A stretch of 64,000 bases of DNA, taken from the NCBI RefSeq assembly GCF_910594005.1, contig NC_057845.1:868001-932000 (forward strand), in the 5' to 3' direction. Positions within the stretch are counted from its first letter, which is position 1. Each line of letters begins with the position of its first letter. This document shows positions 1 through 12,900 of the stretch, piece by piece. The notes under the pieces are model-generated. The model was not told the origin of the DNA and made no database searches. It saw only the letters and a program-made list of their open reading frames with translations. Both the position numbers and the translations under genes were made by a program. Source of the stretch: Cervus elaphus. Taxonomy: Eukaryota; Chordata; Mammalia; Artiodactyla; Cervidae.

Positions 1-369
1 CAGACATCCTTTCGTCTTGGGAGATGCAAGACGAGCCTGCATTCAAGTCACTGCAGGGATATCCGGCCTTATTTCGCGTCAGGGCATCCCGTTGTCCATT
101 CGACTAGAGGCTGCAAATTCAGGGTCCCTCTCACATACCTAGAGCTGAGAGAAGCCTCCTCTTGAGGTGCTTGTGGTAAGGTGGTATTCCTCTGGAGTCG
201 AAGACAGGGACTAACCTCTCATCTCGAGTTGATTCTTGGTCCACGGAGCTCTTTTGTGTTGCTACAGTGACATCAGAATCCCTCTAGCCTTAAAACAGTG
301 TTCTTGGGGTTTCTCTGGAGTGCCATCAAGGAAATCAAGGCTCCTTCCATGTGTGATGTGCAACACGGA

Positions 370-396
370 ATTGCTCTGCACACGGTGCAGAGCAAT
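370..396. repeat. Perfect inverted repeat, 12-bp arms, 3-nt loop
   Basis: The arms ATTGCTCTGCAC and GTGCAGAGCAAT are exact reverse complements around the loop ACG. In ordinary monomers the same place has only a 6-bp stem (CTGCAC/GTGCAG). Several clustered substitutions extend the stem here. Confidence 0.95.
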
Positions 397-1241
397 CGGA
401 GCTCATCTCGCGGCGAAGGGGAAGTCTCATGGTTTTTCTCGAGTTTCGGCGGGAACCTGGGGTATATTCTCGAGATACGACGGGGATAGCCCTTTCACAC
501 ACGTGTTTGTTCTGCGACGTCAGGAGTCCTGCCTAGTTGCGAGGGACAACTCGGGATTCTCCTCGAGGCTTGGCAGGGCAATTGGGACGCCTCTCCAGCT
601 AAGGCGGGAAACCAAGGGTCCCTTTCCACGTGCCACAGGAATCCTGGGACTCCTATCAAGTTTCACGAGGAGTCAGGCATCGTCTCCTTTGGAGGCACTG
701 ATCTCCGCGTACCTCTGGAGTTTTCAAAGGATGTGAGGCCTCCGGTCGCGATGAGGTGGGGAACTAGGTCTTTCTCTGTGGTCTCCACAGGAGATTCAGA
801 CATTCTTTCGTCTTGGGAGATGCAAGACGAGCCTGCATTCAAGTCACTGCAGGGATATCTGGCCTCATTTCGCGTCATGGCATCGCAGTGTCCATTCCAC
901 TTGAGGCCGCAAAATCAGGGTCCCTCTCACATACCTAGAGCTGAGAGAAGCCTCCTCTTGAGCTGCTTGTGATAAGGTGTTATTCCTCTGGAGTCGAAGC
1001 CAGGAGCTAACCTCTCATCTCGAGTTGATTTTTGGTCCACGGAGCTCTTTCGTGTTGCTACAGTGACCTCAGGATCCCTCTAGCCTTGAAACAGTGTTCT
1101 TGAGGATTCTCTGGAGTGCCATCAAGGAAATCAAGGCTCCTTTCATGTTTGATGTGCAACGCGGAATTTCTCTGCATGCAGTGCAGGAGAATCGAGCCTC
1201 ATCTCGCGGCGAGTGGGAAGTCTCATGGTTTTTCTCGAGTT

Positions 1242-1271
1242 TCGGCGGGAACCTGGGGTATATTCTCGAGA
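1242..1271 (+). other. Putative short gene-conversion patch
   Basis: Bases T1242 and A1271 match the upstream neighbouring monomer (T446 and A475). They do not match this monomer's own duplicate at 10788-10817, which has the common G and T. The surrounding sequence on both sides follows the 9546-bp relationship. A short tract copied from the adjacent monomer is the simplest reading, though two independent changes cannot be excluded. Confidence 0.55.
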
Positions 1272-2689
1272 TACTACGGGGATGGCCCTTCCACCCACGT
1301 GTTTCTTCAGCGACGTCAGGACTCCTGCCTAGTTGCGAGGGACAACTCTGGATTCTCCTCGAGGCTTGGCAGGGCAATTGGGAGGCCTCTCCAGCTGAGG
1401 CGGGAGACCAAGGGTCCCTTTCCACATGCCACAGGAATCCTGGGACTCCTATCAAGTTTCACGAGGAGTCAGGCATCGTCTCCTTTGGTGGCACTGATCT
1501 CCACGTACCTCTGGAGTTTTCAAAGGATGTGAGGCCTACGGTCGCGATGAGGTAGGGAACTAGGTCTTTCTCTGTGGTCTCCACAGGGGATTCAGACATC
1601 CTTTCGTCTTGGGAGATGCAAGACGAGCCTGCATTCAAGTCACTGCAGGGATATTCGGCCTTATTTCGAGTCAGGGCATCCCGTTGTCCATTCGACTAGA
1701 GGCTGCAAACTCAGGGTCCCTCTCACATACCTAGAGCTGAGAGAAGCCTCCTCTTCAGGTGCTTGTGGTAAGGTGGTATTCCTCTGGAGTCGAAGCCAGG
1801 GACTAACCCCTCATCTCGAGTTGATTTTTGGTTCGCGGAGCTCTTTCGTGTTGCTACAGTGACCTCAGGATCCCTCCAGCCTTGAAACAGTGTTCTTGGG
1901 GTTTCTCTGGAGTGCCATCAAGGAAATCAAAGCTCCTTTCATGCGTGATGTGCAACACGGAATTGCTCTGCATGCAGTGCAGGGGAATCGGGCTTCATCT
2001 CGCGGCGAGGGGGAAGTCTCATGGTTTTTCTCGAGTTGCGGCGGGAATCTGGGGTACATTCTCGAGTTACGACGGGGATGGCCCTTCCACCCACGAGTTT
2101 CTTCAGTGACCTCAGGACTCCTGCCTAGTTGCGAGGGACAACTCGGGATTCTCCTCGAGGGTTGGCAGGGAAATGGGACGCCTCTCCAGCTGAGGCGGGA
2201 GACCAAGGGTCCCTTTCCACGTGCCACAGGAATCCTGGGACTCCTATCAAGTTTCACGAGGAGTCAGGCATCGTCTCCTTTGGAGGCACTGACCTGCTCG
2301 TACCTCTGAAGTTTTCCAAGGATGTGAGGTCTCCGGTCGCGATGAGGTGGGAAACTAGGTCTTTCTCTGTGGTCTCCACAGGGGATTCAGACATCCTTTC
2401 ATCTTGGGAGATGCAAGACGAGCCTGCATTCAAGTCACTGCAGGGATATCCGGCCTTATTTCGAGTCAGGGCATCGCGGTGTCCATTCCACTTGAGGCCG
2501 CAAACTCAGGGTCCCTCTCACATACCTAGAGCTGAGAGAAGCCTCCTCTTGAGGTGCTTGTGGAAAGGTGGTATTTCTCTGGAGAAGAAGCCAGGGACTA
2601 ACCTCTCATCTCGAGTTGATTTTTGGTCCACGGAGTTCTTTCATGTTGCTACAGTGACCTCAGGTTCACTCTAGCCTTGAAACAGTGTT

Positions 2690-5600
2690 TTTGGGGTTTC
2701 TCTGGAGTGCCATCAAGGAAATCAAGGCTCCTTTCATGTGTAATGTGCAACACGGAATTTTTCTACACGCAGTGCAGGGTATCGGGCCTCATTTTGCGGC
2801 GAGGGGGAAGTCTGATTGTTTTTCTCGAGTTGCGGTGGGAACCTGGGGTATATTCTCGAGTTACGACGGGGATGGCCCTTCCACCCACGTGTTTGTTCAG
2901 CGACGTCAGGACTCCTGCCTAGTTGCGAGGGACAACTCGGGATTCTCCTCGAGGCTTGGCAGGGCAATTGGGACGCCTCTCCAGCTGAGGTGGGAGACCA
3001 AGGGTCCCTTTCCATGTGCCACAGGAATCCTGGGACTCCTATCAAGTTTCACGAGGAGTCAGGCATCGTCTCCTTTGGAGGCACTGATCTCCGCGTACCT
3101 CTGGAGTTTTCAAGGGATTTGAGGCCTCCGGTCGCGATGAGGTGGCGAACTAGGTCTTTCTCTGTGGTCTCCACAGGGGATTCAGACAATCTTTCATCTT
3201 GGGAGATGCAAGACGAGCTGGCATTCAAGTCACTGCTGAGATATCTGGCCTTATTTCGAGTCAGGGCATCGCGGTGTCCATTCCACTTGAGGCCGCAAAC
3301 TCAGGGTCCCTCTCACATACCTAGAGCTGAGAGAAGACTCCTCTTGAGGTGCTTGTGGTAAGGTGGTACTGCTCTGCAGTGGAAGCCAGGGACTAACCTC
3401 TCATCTCGAGTTGAATTTTGGTCCACGGAGCTCTTTTGTGTAGCTACAGTGACCTTAGGATCCCTCTAGCCTTGAAACAGTGTTCTTGGGGTTTCTCTGG
3501 AGTGCCATCAAGGAAATCAAAGCTCCTTTCATGCGTGATGTGCAACACGGAATTGCTCTGCATGCAGTGCAGGGGAATCGGGCTTCATCTCGCGGCGAGG
3601 GGGAAGTCTCATAGTTTTTCTCGAGTTGCGGCGGGAACCTGGGGTACATTCTCGAGTTAAGACGGGGATGTCCCTTCCACACAAGTGTTTGTTCAGCCTC
3701 GTCAGGACTCCTGCCTAGTTGCGAGGGACAACTCGGGATTCTCCTCGAGGCTTGGCAGGGAAATGGGACGCCTCTCCAGCTGAGGCGGGAGACCAAGGGT
3801 CCCTTTCCACGTGCCACAGGAATCCTGGGTCTCCTATCAAGTTTCACGAGGAGTCAGGCATCGTCTCCTTTGGAGTCACTGATCTCCGCGTACCTCTGGA
3901 GTTTTCAAAGGATGTGAGGCCTCCGGTCGCGATGAGGTGGGAAATTAGGTCTTTCTCTCTGGTCTCCACAGGGGATTCAGACATCCTTTCATCTTGGGAG
4001 ATGCAAGACGAGCCTGCATTCAAGTCACTGCAGGGATATCCGGCCTTATTTCGAGTCAGGGCATCGCGGTGTCTATTCCACTTGAGGCCGCAAACTCAGG
4101 GTCCCTATCACATACCTAGAGCTGAGAGAAGCCTCCTCTTGAGGTGCTTGTGGTAAGGTGGTATTCCTCTTGAGGCGAAGCCAGGGACTAACCTCTCATC
4201 TCGAGTTGATTTTTGGTCCACGGAGCTCTTTCGTGTTGCTACAGTGACCTCAGGTTCACTCTAGCCTTGAAACAGTGTTCTTGAGGTTTCTCTGGAGTGC
4301 CATCAAGGAAATCAAGGCTCCTTTCATGTCTCATGTGCAACACGGAATAGCTCTGCATGCAGTGCAGGAGAATCGAGCCTCATCTCGCGGCGAGGGGGAA
4401 GTCTCATGGTTTTTCTCGAGTTGCGGCGGGAACGTGGGGTATATTCTCGAGTTATGACGGGGATGGCCTTTCCACCCACGTGTTTCTTCATCGACGTCAG
4501 GACTCCTGCCTAGTTGCGAGGGACAACTCGGGATTCTCCTCGAGGCTTGGCAGGGCAATTGGGACGCCTCTCCAGCTGAGGCGGGAGACCAAGGGTCCCT
4601 TTCCACGTGCCACAGGAATCCTGGGACTCCTATCAAGTTTCACGAGGAGTCAGGCATCGTCTCCTTTGGAGGCACTTATCTCCGCGTACCTCTGGAGTTT
4701 TCAAAGGATGTGAGGCCTCCAGTCGCGATGAGGTGGGGAAGTAGATCTTTCTCTGTGGTCTCCACAGGGAATTCAGACATCCTTTCGTCTTGGGAGATGC
4801 AAGACGAGCCTGCATTCAAGTCACTGCAGTGATATCCGGCCTTATTTCGAGTCAGGGCATCCCGTTGTCCATTCGACTAGAGCCTGCAAACTCAGGGTCC
4901 CTCTCACATACCTAGAGCTGAGAGAAGCCTCCTCTTGAGGTGCTTGTGGTAAGGTGGTATTCCCCTGGAGTCGAAGCCAGGGACTAACCCCTCATCTCGA
5001 GTTGATTTTTGGTCCACGGAGCTCTTTCGTGTTGCTACAGTGACCTCAGGATCCCTCTAGCCTTGAAACAGTGTTCTTGGGGTTTCTCTGGAGTGCCATC
5101 AAGGAAATCAAGGCTCCTTCCATGTGTGATGTGCAACACGGAATTGCTCTGCACGCAGTGCAGGGGAATCGGGCCTCAGCTCGCGGCGAGGTGGCAGTCT
5201 CATGGTTTTTCTCGAGTTGCGGCGGGAACCTGGAGTATATTCTCGAGTTACGACGGGGATGGCCCTTCCACACACGTGTTTCTTCAGTGACCTCAGGACT
5301 CCTGCCTAGTTGCGAGGGACAACTCGGGATTCTCCTCGAGGCTTGGCAGGGCAATTGGGATGCCTCTCCAGCTGAGGCGGGAGACCAAGGGTCCCTTTCC
5401 ACGTGCGACAGGAATCCTGGGACTCCTATCAAGTTTGAGGAGGAGTCAGGCATCGTCTCCTTTGGTGGCACGGATCTCTGCGTACCTCTGGAGTTATCAA
5501 AGGATGTGAGGCCTCCGGTCGCGATGAGGTGGGGAACTAGGTCTTTCTCTGTGGTCTCCACAGGGGATTCAGACATCCTTTCGTCTTGGGAGATGCAAGA

Positions 5601-5871
5601 CGAGCCTGCATTCAAGTCACTGCAGGGATATCCGGCCTTATTTCGAGTCAGGGCATAGCGGTGTCCATACCACTTGAGGCTGCAAACTCAGGGTCCCTCT
5701 AACATACCTAGAGCTGAGAGAAGCCTCCTCTTGAGGTGCTTGTGGTAAGGTGGTATTGCTCTGGAGTCGAAGCCAGGGACTAACCCCACATCTCGAGTTG
5801 ATTTCTGGTCCACGGAGCTCTTTTGTGTTGCTACAGTGACCTCAGGATCCCTCTAGCCTTGAAACAGTGCT
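2690..5871 (+). repeat. Four-monomer duplication, unit A (3182 bp)
   Basis: This block is repeated immediately downstream as 5872-9053 at an offset of exactly 3182 bp. The start is set because the sequence upstream of about 2685 (TTCACTC and GTGTTTTTGG variants at 2655-2692) does not match the corresponding stretch before 5867. Differences from unit B are few: for example 3112 G versus A, and the different forms of the segment near 5700 and 8882. The low divergence implies a recent single tandem duplication. Confidence 0.88.
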
Positions 5872-8800
5872 CTTGGGGTTTCTCTGGAGTGCCATCAAGG
5901 AAATCAAGGCTCCTTTCATGTGTAATGTGCAACACGGAATTTTTCTACACGCAGTGCAGGGTATCGGGCCTCATTTTGCGGCGAGGGGGAAGTCTGATTG
6001 TTTTTCTCGAGTTGCGGTGGGAACCTGGGGTATATTCTCGAGTTACGACGGGGATGGCCCTTCCACCCACGTGTTTGTTCAGCGACGTCAGGACTCCTGC
6101 CTAGTTGCGAGGGACAACTCGGGATTCTCCTCGAGGCTTGGCAGGGCAATTGGGACGCCTCTCCAGCTGAGGTGGGAGACCAAGGGTCCCTTTCCATGTG
6201 CCACAGGAATCCTGGGACTCCTATCAAGTTTCACGAGGAGTCAGGCATCGTCTCCTTTGGAGGCACTGATCTCCGCGTACCTCTGGAGTTTTCAAAGGAT
6301 TTGAGGCCTCCGGTCGCGATGAGGTGGCGAACTAGGTCTTTCTCTGTGGTCTCCACAGGGGATTCAGACAATCTTTCATCTTGGGAGATGCAAGACGAGC
6401 TGGCATTCAAGTCACTGCTGAGATATCTGGCCTTATTTCGAGTCAGGGCATCGCGGTGTCCATTTCACTTGAGGCCGCAAACTCAGGGTCCCTCTCACAT
6501 ACCTAGAGCTGAGAGAAGACTCCTCTTGAGGTGCTTGTGGTAAGGTGGTACTGCTCTGCAGTGGAAGCCAGGGACTAACCTCTCATCTCGAGTTGAATTT
6601 TGGTCCACGGAGCTCTTTTGTGTAGCTACAGTGACCTTAGGATCCCTCTAGCCTTGAAACAGTGTTCTTGGGGTTTCTCTGGAGTGCCATCAAGGAAATC
6701 AAAGCTCCTTTCATGCGTGATGTGCAACACGGAATTGCTCTGCATGCAGTGCAGGGGAATCGGGCTTCATCTCGCGGCGAGGGGGAAGTCTCATAGTTTT
6801 TCTCGAGTTGCGGCGGGAACCTGGGGTACATTCTCGAGTTAAGACGGGGATGTCCCTTCCACACAAGTGTTTGTTCAGCCTCGTCAGGACTCCTGCCTAG
6901 TTGCGAGGGACAACTCGGGATTCTCCTCGAGGCTTGGCAGGGAAATGGGACGCCTCTCCAGCTGAGGCGGGAGACCAAGGGTCCCTTTCCACGTGCCACA
7001 GGAATCCTGGGTCTCCTATCAAGTTTCACGAGGAGTCAGGCATCGTCTCCTTTGGAGTCACTGATCTCCGCGTACCTCTGGAGTTTTCAAAGGATGTGAG
7101 GCCTCCGGTCGCGATGAGGTGGGAAATTAGGTCTTTCTCTCTGGTCTCCACAGGGGATTCAGACATCCTTTCATCTTGGGAGATGCAAGACGAGCCTGCA
7201 TTCAAGTCACTGCAGGGATATCCGGCCTTATTTCGAGTCAGGGCATCGCGGTGTCTATTCCACTTGAGGCCGCAAACTCAGGGTCCCTATCACATACCTA
7301 GAGCTGAGAGAAGCCTCCTCTTGAGGTGCTTGTGGTAAGGTGGTATTCCTCTTGAGGCGAAGCCAGGGACTAACCTCTCATCTCGAGTTGATTTTTGGTC
7401 CACGGAGCTCTTTCGTGTTGCTACAGTGACCTCAGGTTCACTCTAGCCTTGAAACAGTGTTCTTGAGGTTTCTCTGGAGTGCCATCAAGGAAATCAAGGC
7501 TCCTTTCATGTCTCATGTGCAACACGGAATAGCTCTGCATGCAGTGCAGGAGAATCGAGCCTCATCTCGCGGCGAGGGGGAAGTCTCATGGTTTTTCTCG
7601 AGTTGCGGCGGGAACGTGGGGTATATTCTCGAGTTATGACGGGGATGGCCTTTCCACCCACGTGTTTCTTCATCGACGTCAGGACTCCTGCCTAGTTGCG
7701 AGGGACAACTCGGGATTCTCCTCGAGGCTTGCCAGGGCAATTGGGACGCCTCTCCAGCTGAGGCGGGAGACCAAGGGTCCCTTTCCACGTGCCACAGGAA
7801 TCCTGGGACTCCTATCAAGTTTCACGAGGAGTCAGGCATCGTCTCCTTTGGAGGCACTTATCTCCGCGTACCTCTGGAGTTTTCAAAGGATGTGAGGCCT
7901 CCAGTCGCGATGAGGTGGGGAAGTAGATCTTTCTCTGTGGTCTCCACAGGGAATTCAGACATCCTTTCATCTTGGGAGATGCAAGACGAGCCTGCATTCA
8001 AGTCACTGCAGTGATATCCGGCCTTATTTCGAGTCAGGGCATCCCGTTGTCCATTCGACTAGAGCCTGCAAACTCAGGGTCCCTCTCACATACCTAGAGC
8101 TGAGAGAAGCCTCCTCTTGAGGTGCTTGTGGTAAGGTGGTATTCCCCTGGAGTCGAAGCCAGGGACTAACCCCTCATCTCGAGTTGATTTTTGGTCCACG
8201 GAGCTCTTTCGTGTTGCTACAGTGACCTCAGGATCCCTCTAGCCTTGAAACAGTGTTCTTGGGGTTTCTCTGGAGTGCCATCAAGGAAATCAAGGCTCCT
8301 TCCATGTGTGATGTGCAACACGGAATTGCTCTGCACGCAGTGCAGGGGAATCGGGCCTCAGCTCGCGGCGAGGTGGCAGTCTCATGGTTTTTCTCGAGTT
8401 GCGGCGGGAACCTGGAGTATATTCTCGAGTTACGACGGGGATGGCCCTTCCACACACGTGTTTCTTCAGTGACCTCAGGACTCCTGCCTAGTTGCGAGGG
8501 ACAACTCGGGATTCTCCTCGAGGCTTGGCAGGGCAATTGGGATGCCTCTCCAGCTGAGGCGGGAGACCAAGGGTCCCTTTCCACGTGCCACAGGAATCCT
8601 GGGACTCCTATCAAGTTTGAGGAGGAGTCAGGCATCGTCTCCTTTGGTGGCACGGATCTCTGCGTACCTCTGGAGTTATCAAAGGATGTGAGGCCTCCGG
8701 TCGCGATGAGGTGGGGAACTAGGTCTTTCTCTGTGGTCTCCACAGGGGATTCAAACATCCTTTCGTCTTGGGAGATGCAAGACGAGCCTGCATTCAAGTC

Positions 8801-9053
8801 ACTGCAGGGATATCCGGCCTTATTTCGAGTCAGGGCATAGCGGTGTCCATACCACTTGAGGCTGCAAACTCAGGGTCCCTCTAAACTACCTAGAGCTGAG
8901 AGAAGCCTCCTCTTGAGGTGCTTGTGGTAAGGTGGTATTGCTCTGGAGTCGAAGCCAGGGACTAACCCCACATCTCGAGTTGATTTCTGGTCCACGGAGC
9001 TCTTTGGTGTTGCTACAGTGACCTTAGGATCCCTCTAGCCTTGAAACAGTGCT
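5872..9053 (+). repeat. Four-monomer duplication, unit B (3182 bp)
   Basis: This is the second copy of the 2690-5871 block. Private changes include the T-to-A change near 7969 (CCTTTCATCTTGG instead of CCTTTCGTCTTGG), a G-to-A change near 8754 (TTCAAACATCC), and CTAAACTACC near 8881. The copy of this region at 35857-36898 carries the 8754 and 8881 variants. It was therefore derived from unit B, not unit A, which orders the two events: the 4-mer duplication came before the 35-mer duplication. Confidence 0.88.
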
Positions 9054-9915
9054 TTTGGGGTTTCTCTGGAGTGCCATCAAGGAAATCAAGGCTCCTTTCA
9101 TGTGTAATGTGCAACACGGAATTGCTCTGCATGCAGTGCAGGGTATCGGGCCTGATTTTGCGGCGAGGGGGAAGTCTCATGGTTTTTCTCGAGTTGAGGT
9201 GGGAACCTGGGGTATATTCTCGAGTTACGACGGGGATGGCCCTTCCACCCACGAGTTTCTTCAGCGACGTCAGGACTCCTGCCTAGTTGCCAGGGACAAC
9301 TCGGGATTCTCCTCAAGGCTTGGCAGGGCAATTGGGACGCCTCTCCAGCTGAGGCGGGAGACCAAGGGTCCCTTTCCACGTGCCACAGGAATCCTGGGAC
9401 TCCTATCAAGTTTCACGAGGAGTCAGGCATCGTCCCCTTTGGAGGCACTGATCTCCGCGTACCTCTGGAGTTTTCAAAGGATGTGAGGCCTCCGGTCGCG
9501 ATGAGATGGGGAACTTGGTCTTTCTCTGTGGTCTCCACAGGGGATTCAGACATCCTTTCGTCTTGGGAGATGCAAGACGAGCCTGCATTCAAGTCACTGC
9601 AGGGATATCCGGCCTTATTTCGCGTCAGGGCATCCCGTTGTCCATTCGACTAGAGGCTGCAAATTCAGGGTCCCTCTCACATACCTAGAGCTGAGAGAAG
9701 CCTCCTCTTGAGGTGCTTGTGGTAAGGTGGTATTCCTCTGGAGTCGAAGACAGGGACTAACCTCTCATCTCGAGTTGATTCTTGGTCCACGGAGCTCTTT
9801 TGTGTTGCTACAGTGACATCAGAATCCCTCTAGCCTTAAAACAGTGTTCTTGGGGTTTCTCTGGAGTGCCATCAAGGAAATCAAGGCTCCTTCCATGTGT
9901 GATGTGCAACACGGA

Positions 9916-9942
9916 ATTGCTCTGCACACGGTGCAGAGCAAT
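9916..9942. repeat. Perfect inverted repeat, 12-bp arms, second copy
   Basis: Same 27-bp structure as at 370-396, in the monomer starting at 9782, exactly 9546 bp downstream. It is identical in sequence. Confidence 0.95.
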
Positions 9943-12900
9943 CGGAGCTCATCTCGCGGCGAAGGGGAAGTCTCATGGTTTTTCTCGAGTTTCGGCGGGA
10001 ACCTGGGGTATATTCTCGAGATACGACGGGGATAGCCCTTTCACACACGTGTTTGTTCTGCGACGTCAGGACTCCTGCCTAGTTGCGAGGGACAACTCGG
10101 GATTCTCCTCGAGGCTTGGCAGGGCAATTGGGACGCCTCTCCAGCTAAGGCGGGAGACCAAGGGTCCCTTTCCACGTGCCACAGGAATCCTGGGACTCCT
10201 ATCAAGTTTCACGAGGAGTCAGGCATCGTCTCCTTTGGAGGCACTGATCTCCGCGTACCTCTGGAGTTTTCAAAGGATGTGAGGCCTCCGGTCGCGATGA
10301 GGTGGGGAACTAGGTCTTTCTCTGTGGTCTCCACAGGAGATTCAGACATTCTTTCGTCTTGGGAGATGCAAGACGAGCCTGCATTCAAGTCACTGCAGGG
10401 ATATCTGGCCTTATTTCGCGTCATGGCATCGCGGTGTCCATTCCACTTGAGGCCGCAAAATCAGGGTCCCTCTCACATACCTAGAGCTGAGAGAAGCCTC
10501 CTCTTGAGCTGCTTGTGATAAGGTGTTATTCCTCTGGAGTCGAAGCCAGGAGCTAACCTCTCATCTCGAGTTGATTTTTGGTCCACGGAGCTCTTTCGTG
10601 TTGCTACAGTGACCTCAGGATCCCTCTAGCCTTGAAACAGTGTTCTTGAGGTTTCTCTGGAGTGCCATCAAGGAAATCAAGGCTCCTTTCATGTTTGATG
10701 TGCAACGCGGAATTTCTCTGCATGCAGTGCAGGAGAATCGAGCCTCATCTCGCGGCGAGTGGGAAGTCTCATGGTTTTTCTCGAGTTGCGGCGGGAACCT
10801 GGGGTATATTCTCGAGTTATGACGGGGATGGCCCTTCCACCCACGTGTTTCTTCAGCGACGTCAGGACTCCTGCCTAGTTGCGAGGGACAACTCTGGATT
10901 CTCCTCGAGGCTTGGCAGGGCAATTGGGATGCCTCTCCAGCTGAGGCGGGAGACCAAGGGTCCCTTTCCACATGCCACAGGAATCCTGGGACTCCTATCA
11001 AGTTTCACGAGGAGTCAGGCATCGTCTCCTTTGGTGGCACTGATCTCCACGTACCTCTGGAGTTTTCAAAGGATGTGAGGCCTACGGTCGCGATGAGGTA
11101 GGGAACTAGGTCTTTCTCTGTGGTCTCCACAGGGGATTCAGACATCCTTTCGTCTTGGGAGATGCAGGACGAGCCTGCATTCAAGTCACTGCAGGGATAT
11201 TCGGCCTTATTTCGAGTCAGGGCATCCCGTTGTCCATTCGACTAGAGGCTGCAAACTCAGGGTCCCTCTCACATACCTAGAGCTGAGAGAAGCCTCCTCT
11301 TGAGGTGCTTGTGGTAAGGTGGTATTCCTCTGGAGTCGAAGCCAGGGACTAACCCCTCATCTCGAGTTGATTTTTGGTCCGCGGAGCTCTTTCGTGTTGC
11401 TACAGTGACCTCAGGATCCCTCTAGCCTTGAAACAGTGTTCTTGAGGTTTCTCTGGAGTGCCATCAAGGAAATCAAAGCTCCTTTCATGCGTGATGTGCA
11501 ACACGGAATTGCTCTGCATGCAGTGCAGGGGAATCGGGCTTCATCTCGCGGCGAGGGGAAGTCTCATGGTTTTTCTCGAGTTGCGGCGGGAACCTGGGGT
11601 ACATTCTCGAGTTACGACGGGGATGGCCCTTCCACCCACGAGTTTCATCAGCGACGTCAGGACTCCTGCCTAGTTGCGAGGGACAACTCGGGATTCTCCT
11701 CGAGGCTTGGCAGGTCAATTGGGACGCCTCTCCAGCTGAGGCGGGAGACCAAGGGTCCCTTTCCACGTGCCACAGGAATCCTGGGACTCCTATCAAGTTT
11801 CACGAGGAGTCAGGCATCGTCCCTTTTGGAGGCACTGAACTCCGCGTACCTCTGGAGTTTTCAAAGGATTTGAGGCTTCCGGTCGCGATGAGGTGGGGAA
11901 CTAGGTCTTTCTCTGTGGTCTCCACAGGGGATTCAGACATCCTTTCATCTTGAGAGATGCAAGACGAGCTGGCATTCAAGTCACTGCAGAGATATCTGGC
12001 CTTATTTCGAGTCAGGGCATCGCGGTGTCCATTCCATTTGAGGCCGCAAACTCAGGGTCCCTCTCCCATACCTAGAGATGAGAGAAGCCTCCTCTTGAGG
12101 TGCTTGTGGTAAGGTGGTATTCCTCTGCAGTCGAATCCAGGGACTAACCTCTCATCTCGAGTTGATTTTTGGTCCACGGAACTCTTTCGTGTTGCTACAG
12201 TGACCTCCGGATCCCTCGAGACTGGAAACAGTGTTATTGGGGTTTCTCTGGAGTGCCATCAAGGAAATCAAGGCTCCTTTCATGTGTGATGTGCAACACG
12301 GAATTGCTCTGCACGCAGTGCAGGGGAATCGGGCCTCATCTCGCGGCGAGGGGGACGTCTCATGGTTTTTCTCGAGTTGCGGTGGGAACCTCGGGTATAT
12401 TCTCGAGTTACGACGGGGATGGCCCTTCCACCCACGTGTTTGTTCAGCGACGTCAGGACTCCTGCCTAGTTGTGAGGGACAACTCGGGATTCTCCTCGAG
12501 GCTTGGCAGGGCAATTGGGACGCCTCTCCAGCTGAGGCGGGAGAACAAGTGTCCCTTTCCACGTGCCACAGGAATCCTGGGACTCCTATCAAGTTTCACG
12601 AGGAGTCAGGCATCGTCTCCTTTGGAAGCACTTATCTCCGTGTACCTCTGGAGTTTTCAAAGGATGTGAGGCCTCCGGTCGCGATGAGGTGGGGATCTAG
12701 GTCTTTCTCTGTGGTCTCCACAGGGGATTCAGACATCCTTTCGTCTTGGGAGATGCAAGACGAGCCTGCATTCAAGTCACTGCAGGGATATCCGGCCTTA
12801 TTTCGCGTCAGGGCATCCCGTTGTCCATTCGACTAGAGGCTGCAAATTCAGGGTCCCTCTCACATACCTAGAGCTGAGAGAAGCCTCCTCTTGAGGTGCT

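Larger units (their letters stand above)
1..2689 (+). repeat. Left-edge block, 12-monomer-offset relative of 9547 onward
   Basis: From base 1 this stretch aligns with 9547 onward at an offset of 9546 bp (12 monomers), and therefore also with 37392 onward. Identity is very high through the first monomer, with isolated changes such as 523 G for C and 612 A for G. It falls through the third monomer and is no better than ordinary monomer similarity by about 2300. It is probably the end of an earlier, rearranged copy of the higher-order unit that begins near 8012. The left boundary lies outside the window. Confidence 0.75.

Noticed and set aside
2690..9053. Mobile element or LTR pair
   Set aside because: The long direct repeats are whole multiples of the monomer, with no terminal inverted repeats, target-site duplications, primer-binding site or transposase/reverse-transcriptase coding.
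12169..12260. CENP-B box-like word (CTGGAAACAGTG) near 12215
   Set aside because: It shares only the GGAAAC core with the box; the essential TTCG and CGGG parts are absent, and it is confined to one monomer type.
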